From Ningiella ruwaisensis (GTDB lineage: Bacteria; Pseudomonadota; Gammaproteobacteria; Enterobacterales; Alteromonadaceae): a DNA stretch of 64,000 nt. Below the pieces are notes generated by a model, which made no database searches, had not been told where the DNA came from, and saw nothing but the letters and a program-made list of their open reading frames with translations. This document shows, piece by piece, positions 63,670-64,000 of this stretch. Position numbers and translations under genes: made by a program. The DNA lies in NCBI RefSeq assembly GCF_004798935.1, contig NZ_RAHT01000001.1, positions 1 through 64,000 of the forward strand, written 5' to 3'. How positions within the stretch are numbered: position 1 is the first letter of the stretch; each line of letters starts with the position of its first letter.

Positions 63670-64000
63670 ACGACCTTATAAAAAACTGTAAATATTCTCG
63701 ACAATTACATATCTCAAGAAAAATTTATGTGATATTATCACCACTTGTGCACGTAGGTTGCATATCCGTTAAAGCTGATAACGAATAAAAACGTGGCTTT
63801 CAATGGTGATTGTTTCAGTGAAGGGTAAAAAGCCCAAGCCTAAGTAAAAATCCAAGTGACAGAAATTAAGAGACTTAGCACAATCACATCACGCATTAGT
63901 TGGATATTTTAACGAGATAATAGCTACCGGCACAACTTAAAAGCTAAATGAAATGTAAATTACATGTTCAAATGATGAATCTTTGTCCCGAAAACGAATT
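63670..64000 (+). promoter_or_regulatory. Probable divergent upstream and leader region of rne
   Basis: About 330 bases without an open frame, divergent from rluC and reaching the window end. In gammaproteobacteria rluC is commonly divergent from rne, whose long 5' leader carries autoregulatory stem-loops. The sequence AACGTGGCTTTCAATGG and AT-rich blocks could belong to such a leader, but the rne coding region is not in the window, so this is inference from position. Confidence 0.45.

Overview
The window reads as a chromosomal segment of a marine gammaproteobacterium of the order Alteromonadales, probably an Alteromonadaceae relative (Alteromonas, Glaciecola or Paraglaciecola type). This rests on moderate-to-low GC, on the neighbourhoods fabA-rmf, pyrD-rlmKL-uup, proQ-prc and rluC next to a probable rne leader, and on lineage-typical small genes (DUF2789, DUF2835, DUF3466). 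No rRNA, tRNA, CRISPR array, phage or intact insertion sequence was seen. The lineage call is inference; no database search was possible.

Layout. 0-5.1 kb: a membrane-anchored XRE regulator with an OstA-like extracytoplasmic tail, then an envelope-stress block (OmpA-type lipoprotein, small membrane protein, CmpX-like channel, ECF sigma factor) resembling the cfrX-cmpX-sigX/oprF locus of Pseudomonas. Two near-identical DUF2789 genes flank this block. 5.2-11 kb: a cupin, two unknown genes and a two-gene RND efflux pump. 11.2-17.7 kb: an orphan pseudopilin and a scrambled region where a tandem duplication of [unknown membrane gene + 3-hydroxyisobutyrate-dehydrogenase-like gene] has decayed reciprocally around a DUF1800-DUF1501 pair. 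17.7-23.4 kb: YaiI-type protein, DASS transporter, SatD-DUF3307 pair and a GGDEF-EAL protein.

23.5-29.8 kb is the most striking part. Two divergent operons carry four different cryptochrome/photolyase-family proteins: an iron-sulfur (6-4) photolyase, a class I CPD photolyase, a CRY-DASH and a divergent fourth member with altered flavin-site residues. A 45-residue DUF2256 zinc-ribbon gene sits at the end of one operon. 29.8-44.1 kb is housekeeping: an RHH-like protein, fabA with a FabR-like palindrome filling its promoter spacer, a short rmf gene, DUF3466, uup, a glutaredoxin-like protein, rlmKL, pyrD and the large NAD-glutamate dehydrogenase.

44.4-51.3 kb is a four-gene envelope system (DUF1302 barrel, DUF1329 periplasmic protein, YCF48-like propeller, MMPL/RND transporter), probably moving a hydrophobic compound. 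51.5-63.7 kb holds DUF2835, pepN, NhaC and NSS transporters, prc, proQ, a small acidic protein, free-Met-sulfoxide reductase, a SIMPL protein, a HAD phosphatase and rluC. The last 330 bases look like the divergent upstream region of rne.
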